Assembly: GCA_020024325.1 (NCBI GenBank)
Contig: JAHHTY010000069.1
Coordinates: 1-9,323 of the forward strand
Direction of reading: 5' to 3'
Source of the DNA: Negativibacillus sp.
Lineage (GTDB): Bacteria > Bacillota > Clostridia > Oscillospirales > Ruminococcaceae
Length of the DNA stretch: 9,323 nucleotides
Each line of letters starts with the position of its first letter. Position 1 is the stretch's first letter. The position numbers were made by a program, and so were the translations under genes. Positions 5,907-9,323 of the stretch are shown here, piece by piece. The notes beneath the pieces are model-generated. The model did no database searches, was not told where the DNA came from, and worked only from the letters and a program-made list of their open reading frames with translations.

Positions 5907-8282
5907 TTAGTTAAAAGATTGCTCGGTTCTGGCAATAATTTCATCCTGAAGGGTGCGGCTGAGGTTGCGGAAGTGGTCACTGTAACCAGCTACACGCACT
6001 ATCAGGTCTTTATATTCTTCCGGTTTGTTCTGTGCATCAATCAGGGTTTGGCGGTCGATAACGTTAAACTGAATGTGATGACCATCCATGCTAAAATAGG
6101 TACGGACAAGGTTTGCCATGTGATTTAACCCATCTTCCCCTGCGACAACACTTGGTGTAAATTTCTGGTTTAACAATGTACCACCGGTACGCAGATGGTC
6201 CATCTTGGATGCTGATTTTACAACAGCAGTCGGTCCATGAATATCAGCACCTTTTTCAGGAGAAATACCCTCAGAAACAGGTTTGTGAGCTAGACGACCA
6301 TTCGGACTTGCCATCATAACTTCACCAAAGTATACATGACAGGTTGTCGGCAGCATATTGATACGGTATGTACCGCCTTTTATGTTTGGACGACCGGAGA
6401 TGGTATGATAATAGTAGTCAAATACAGACTCCATAATCTCATCAGCATAGTCATCATCATTTCCGTACTTCGGGGTCTTATTTGTTACCATATTGTAGAT
6501 TTCAGGATAGCCTTCAAAGTTATGTTCTATTGCCTGCATTAGATCATGCATGGAAAATCTTTTTTCATCAAATACATTGTATTTGATTGCAGCCAGTGAG
6601 TCGGTAATTGTACCGATACCCACACCTTGAACATAGCTTGTATTGTAACGTGCACCACCGCCGTTATAGTCCTTACCCCTGCTGATACAGTCATTGGTGA
6701 TGATTGACAAGAATGGTGCAGGCATATATTCTTTATAGATTTTTTCAATCACATTATTACCGCGAATTTTGATGTCCGCAAAATGACGAATCTGCTTTTG
6801 GTATGCTTCAAAAAGCTCTTCATAAGATTGAAAATCCTCTGCATTACCCAGCTTTAATCCAAGCTGTTTTTTGCTGACAGGGTCAAAACCGTTGTGTAAG
6901 GTGATTTCCAAAATTTTGGGGAGATTAAAGTATCCGGTGAGGATATAAGACTCGTTACCGAAAGCGCCTGTTTCTACACAACCACTGGTACCGCCTCGTC
7001 TTGCATCTTCAATGGTTTTTCCGGCATTCAGCAGTTCCTGGATAATGGCATCGGTGTTGTAGAATGCAGGTTGTCCCCAACCTTTTCTGGAAATTTCACA
7101 AGCACGTTTTAAAAAACACTGTGGAGTCTTTTTACTGATCTGTACATTAGAACTTGGCTGAAGCAGCTTCATCTCATCCATACAATCAAGAATCAAGTAA
7201 CTTACATCGTTTACACCATCATGTCCATCAGCAGTGATACCGCCGGTGTTGATGTTTGCAAAGTCAGTGTAGGTGCTGCTTTCCTTTAAGGTGATACCAA
7301 CCTTTGGAGGAGCAGGCTGATTGTTGAACTTTATCCAAAGACATTCAAGCAGTTCCAAAGCTTTTTCATCGTCCAGAATACCTTCTTCGGTATCATGCTC
7401 ATAGAATGGGAACAGGTGTTGGTCAAGGCGACCCGGGCTGTATGCGTCCCAAGGATTCAATTCGGTGGTTACTCCCAGATGTACAAACCAATACATCTGA
7501 ATTGCCTGCCAGTAGGTTTCTGGTTTGTGGGCAGGTACAACATCACAGTTGTGTGCAATCTGAAGCAATTCTTCCTTGCGTACCGGATCAGTTTCTTTTT
7601 CAGCCAGTTCTCTTGCCAAAGCAGCATAACGCTGACCGAGAATGATGATAGCATCACAAGAAATCAGCATTGCGTTCAGCTCGTTGTGTTTGTCCAGAGC
7701 TTCAGGGTCGTTTAAGAAATCCAGTTTATCCAGTGCTTCCTGAATATCCTGTTTATAATCTAAAAAGCCTTTGGTATAAATTTTTTGAGAACCGACAGTA
7801 TGACCGGGTCCACGCTGTTCCATAAATTCGGTAAAGATACCGGATTCATAACAGTCCTTCCATTCAGGAGTCATAGAGTTGATGATTTTGTGTCGGATTG
7901 AACGATTTTCCCAATAAGGAATAATCTTTTCCTCTTGAAGTTTTAAATCTTCTTCGGTTACTTTAAAGCTGATTAGGTCACGATCGTTCATGACGTGCAT
8001 ATCTTCCAAAGTGTGGCAACATAACTCCGGAAATGTAGGAGATTTTTGAGGACCATCGCCTTTTTCACCGACAATCAACTCTCCGTCATTGATGCACAAA
8101 TGTTTGTTTTCCATAAAGTGTTTCAATGCCAACGCACGCATTTCAGGAACAGAAACACTTCCTTCATACATTTTATATGCGTCGGTCATCAAATCGGCAC
8201 GTTCCATATAAATCCTTGCGGGGGTGTCCAGACTTTGACGACGAAGCTTTTTGATTCGTTCATTCATGCCTCTTTCTTCCAT
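5907..8282 (-). CDS. hypD: trans-4-hydroxy-L-proline dehydratase (glycyl radical enzyme)
   Basis: This 791-residue glycyl radical enzyme dehydrates trans-4-hydroxy-L-proline to (S)-1-pyrroline-5-carboxylate in the cytoplasm under anaerobic conditions. The thiyl-radical Cys435 and the catalytic-base Glu437 lie in GGTSGCVETG. The glycyl-radical Gly766 lies in RVAGYSDHF near the C-terminus. Aligned from memory with C. difficile HypD with a constant offset of one residue, the active-site set His160, Asp278, Ser334, Phe340, Tyr450 and Thr645 is all present here as His161, Asp279, Ser335, Phe341, Tyr451 and Thr646, and Phe153 also matches. This distinguishes it from pyruvate formate-lyase, glycerol/diol dehydratase and choline lyase. 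The start at 8282 is preferred over Met6 because AGGAG lies 8 bases upstream and the N-terminal length then matches the family. Its activase is 61 bases upstream and P5C dehydrogenase is downstream, completing a pathway. The protein appears intact. Confidence 0.97.
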   Translation of the reverse strand: MEERGMNERIKKLRRQSLDTPARIYMERADLMTDAYKMYEGSVSVPEMRALALKHFMENKHLCINDGELIVGEKGDGPQKSPTFPELCCHTLEDMHVMNDRDLISFKVTEEDLKLQEEKIIPYWENRSIRHKIINSMTPEWKDCYESGIFTEFMEQRGPGHTVGSQKIYTKGFLDYKQDIQEALDKLDFLNDPEALDKHNELNAMLISCDAIIILGQRYAALARELAEKETDPVRKEELLQIAHNCDVVPAHKPETYWQAIQMYWFVHLGVTTELNPWDAYSPGRLDQHLFPFYEHDTEEGILDDEKALELLECLWIKFNNQPAPPKVGITLKESSTYTDFANINTGGITADGHDGVNDVSYLILDCMDEMKLLQPSSNVQISKKTPQCFLKRACEISRKGWGQPAFYNTDAIIQELLNAGKTIEDARRGGTSGCVETGAFGNESYILTGYFNLPKILEITLHNGFDPVSKKQLGLKLGNAEDFQSYEELFEAYQKQIRHFADIKIRGNNVIEKIYKEYMPAPFLSIITNDCISRGKDYNGGGARYNTSYVQGVGIGTITDSLAAIKYNVFDEKRFSMHDLMQAIEHNFEGYPEIYNMVTNKTPKYGNDDDYADEIMESVFDYYYHTISGRPNIKGGTYRINMLPTTCHVYFGEVMMASPNGRLAHKPVSEGISPEKGADIHGPTAVVKSASKMDHLRTGGTLLNQKFTPSVVAGEDGLNHMANLVRTYFSMDGHHIQFNVIDRQTLIDAQNKPEEYKDLIVRVAGYSDHFRNLSRTLQDEIIARTEQSFN

Positions 8283-8290
8283 ATTTATTT

Positions 8291-8295
8291 CTCCT
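8291..8295 (-). promoter_or_regulatory. Ribosome binding site deciding the hypD start
   Basis: Read leftward, AGGAG lies 8 bases before the ATG at 8282. The alternative Met6 codon at 8267 is preceded only by a weaker AGAGG-like stretch inside the coding sequence. The rest of the 61-base gap (8283-8343) is AT-rich, with no terminator-like stem or clear promoter, consistent with co-transcription of hypE and hypD. Confidence 0.75.
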
Positions 8296-8343
8296 TACTG
8301 ACAGATGGTGTTTTATCTCTAATAGCTTGTTTATATATTTGGG

Positions 8344-9258
8344 TTAACCGCCAATTTTAACATCGGAAAACCCTGCGTCGATAAATTGTTGGGAAATTTG
8401 GTTTAGCCGTTCATTGGAAGGACGCTCAAAGGTAATTCCTTTATATTCTTCCCCCAGTTTTTCATATTTGTGACTTCCTGTATTGTGATAGGGAAGGAGG
8501 TTAGTTTTTACAATGTGGATATTATTCCTTTTTAAGAAAGAAATAATATCCTGAATATCCTGATCACCGGTATTAACAGGAGTAACCATGGGAAGTCTTA
8601 GGTTAATTTTAGCACCGGCTTCACTGAGCTTTTTCAGGTTTTCTAATATCAATGTATTATCCTTCCCCATATATTTTTTATGCCGAGCAGGATCCATTAG
8701 TTTGATGTCATATAAAAATACATCTACATAAGGAAGGATTTTTTCATAATTGCTCCATGGCGCAAATCCGCAGGTGTCAATAGCAATGTGAAATCCTTTT
8801 CGATGAAGTTGTTTTACAAGAGATTCGATATAATCAGGGTTTTGAAGCATTACTTCACCGCCAGATAAGGTAACACCGCCACCGGACTGTTCATAGAACA
8901 TCTGGTCTTTTTCAACTTCTTTGACCAGTTCACGAACCGAGTAGGTCTTTCCGCAAACTTCCCTTGCATTGTTAATACAAAACTCTGCACAAGTGCCGCA
9001 GGCATCACATTTGGAACGATCAGCTAAAAACTGACCATTTACTTCTCGAATGCCATGCTGTGGGCAAACCTCTACACATCGGGCACATCCGCTACAGCGT
9101 TCGGCATTATATAAAAGTTCAGGAGCAAAGCTTTGGCTTTCAGGATTGTGGCACCACAAGCAGTTTAAACTGCATCCTTTAAAAAAGATTGTGGTGCGGA
9201 TTCCGTCTCCGTCATGCACAGAAAATTTTTGGATATTGATGATGTTTGGAAAATTCAT
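8344..9258 (-). CDS. hypE: Glycyl-radical enzyme activase (radical SAM) for HypD
   Basis: With the start chosen here the protein has 304 residues. It is a radical SAM enzyme that cleaves S-adenosylmethionine to abstract hydrogen from Gly766 of HypD, creating the stable glycyl radical. The radical SAM cluster motif is C29-x3-C33-x2-C36, within GCSLNCLWC. A ferredoxin-like insert carries two further 4Fe-4S sets, C55/C58/C61/C65 and C84/C87/C90/C94, as usual in activases of this class. The SAM-binding GGE motif is in GGGVTLSGGEV (about 126-136). The preceding DGDGIRTT motif is typical of the family. ATG at 9258 is chosen over ATG at 9309 because AGAGGG lies 6 bases upstream and the family normally begins just before the NIQKFSVHDG segment. 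Specificity for HypD is inferred from adjacency; sequence alone would say only glycyl-radical activase. It is probably the first gene of the operon. Confidence 0.93.
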   Translation of the reverse strand: MNFPNIINIQKFSVHDGDGIRTTIFFKGCSLNCLWCHNPESQSFAPELLYNAERCSGCARCVEVCPQHGIREVNGQFLADRSKCDACGTCAEFCINNAREVCGKTYSVRELVKEVEKDQMFYEQSGGGVTLSGGEVMLQNPDYIESLVKQLHRKGFHIAIDTCGFAPWSNYEKILPYVDVFLYDIKLMDPARHKKYMGKDNTLILENLKKLSEAGAKINLRLPMVTPVNTGDQDIQDIISFLKRNNIHIVKTNLLPYHNTGSHKYEKLGEEYKGITFERPSNERLNQISQQFIDAGFSDVKIGG

Positions 9259-9264
9259 TGCAAT

Positions 9265-9270
9265 CCCTCT
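9265..9270 (-). promoter_or_regulatory. Ribosome binding site deciding the hypE start
   Basis: Read leftward, AGAGGG lies 6 bases before the ATG at 9258. The in-frame ATGs further upstream (9279 and 9309) sit in A/T-only sequence without a Shine-Dalgarno match, so the extra N-terminal residues they would add are unlikely to be translated. Confidence 0.75.
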
Positions 9271-9313
9271 AAATTTCATATATACAAAAATATTTATCAA
9301 ATAATTCAATTAC

Positions 9314-9319
9314 ATTATA
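9314..9319 (-). promoter_or_regulatory. Candidate -10 box for the hypE-hypD-pruA operon
   Basis: Read leftward, a perfect TATAAT lies about 55 bases before the hypE start. That would give a leader of roughly 45-50 bases. The -35 position falls outside the window, so the promoter cannot be confirmed, and the region is AT-rich. No operator dyad is obvious in the leader (9259-9313). Confidence 0.4.
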
Positions 9320-9323
9320 AAAC

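Noticed and set aside
5907..8282. Alternative call as pyruvate formate-lyase or glycerol/choline-type glycyl radical enzyme
   Set aside because: The thiyl loop reads GCVETG and the full set of hydroxyproline-binding residues remembered from C. difficile HypD is conserved; a P5C-using gene follows directly.
9259..9309. N-terminal extension of HypE from ATG at 9309
   Set aside because: The added 17 residues are unlike the family and the upstream ATGs lack a ribosome site, whereas ATG at 9258 has AGAGGG at good spacing.

Overview
The window looks like chromosomal DNA from an anaerobic, moderately AT-rich Firmicute, most likely a gut-type clostridium (Oscillospiraceae/Ruminococcaceae-like is a guess). 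The reasons are the strong AGGAG-type ribosome sites, the AT-rich spacers, an oxygen-sensitive glycyl radical enzyme with its activase, and Bacillus/Clostridium-type envelope genes. Seven intact genes fill nearly all of it, and no gene-free stretch reaches 300 bases. I saw no RNA gene, insertion sequence, CRISPR array or prophage gene.

Left half (83-4103, + strand): four genes run rightward. The first three form a compact set: an SPFH-domain protein ending in three zinc-ribbon modules, a two-zinc-ribbon protein with a C-terminal membrane anchor, and a secreted or membrane-anchored TPM-domain protein. They match in family the Bacillus subtilis YdjI, YdjG and YdjH proteins, which work at the membrane with the phage-shock protein PspA. 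Here the order is I-G-H and no pspA is visible. A DUF4253 protein of unknown function follows after a 92-base gap.

Right half (9258-4203, - strand): a three-gene operon runs leftward, hypE (radical SAM activase), hypD (trans-4-hydroxy-L-proline dehydratase) and a P5C dehydrogenase (pruA). HypE installs the glycyl radical on HypD. HypD dehydrates hydroxyproline to (S)-1-pyrroline-5-carboxylate. PruA would oxidise this, through glutamate semialdehyde, to L-glutamate with NADH formation. The gene order therefore reads as an anaerobic hydroxyproline-to-glutamate route, in contrast to the reductive hydroxyproline-to-proline route (HypD plus ProC) known from Clostridioides difficile.

The two gene groups converge on one long perfect palindrome (4109-4152) that can terminate transcription from both sides. 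A GC-rich hairpin sits between hypD and pruA. Its T-run lies on the antisense side, so it does not look like a terminator for the operon.

The points most worth a second look are the oxidative hydroxyproline operon with an ALDH4A1-type dehydrogenase, the tandem and purely synonymous zinc-ribbon duplication in the SPFH protein, and the DUF4253 gene downstream of the membrane-stress module.
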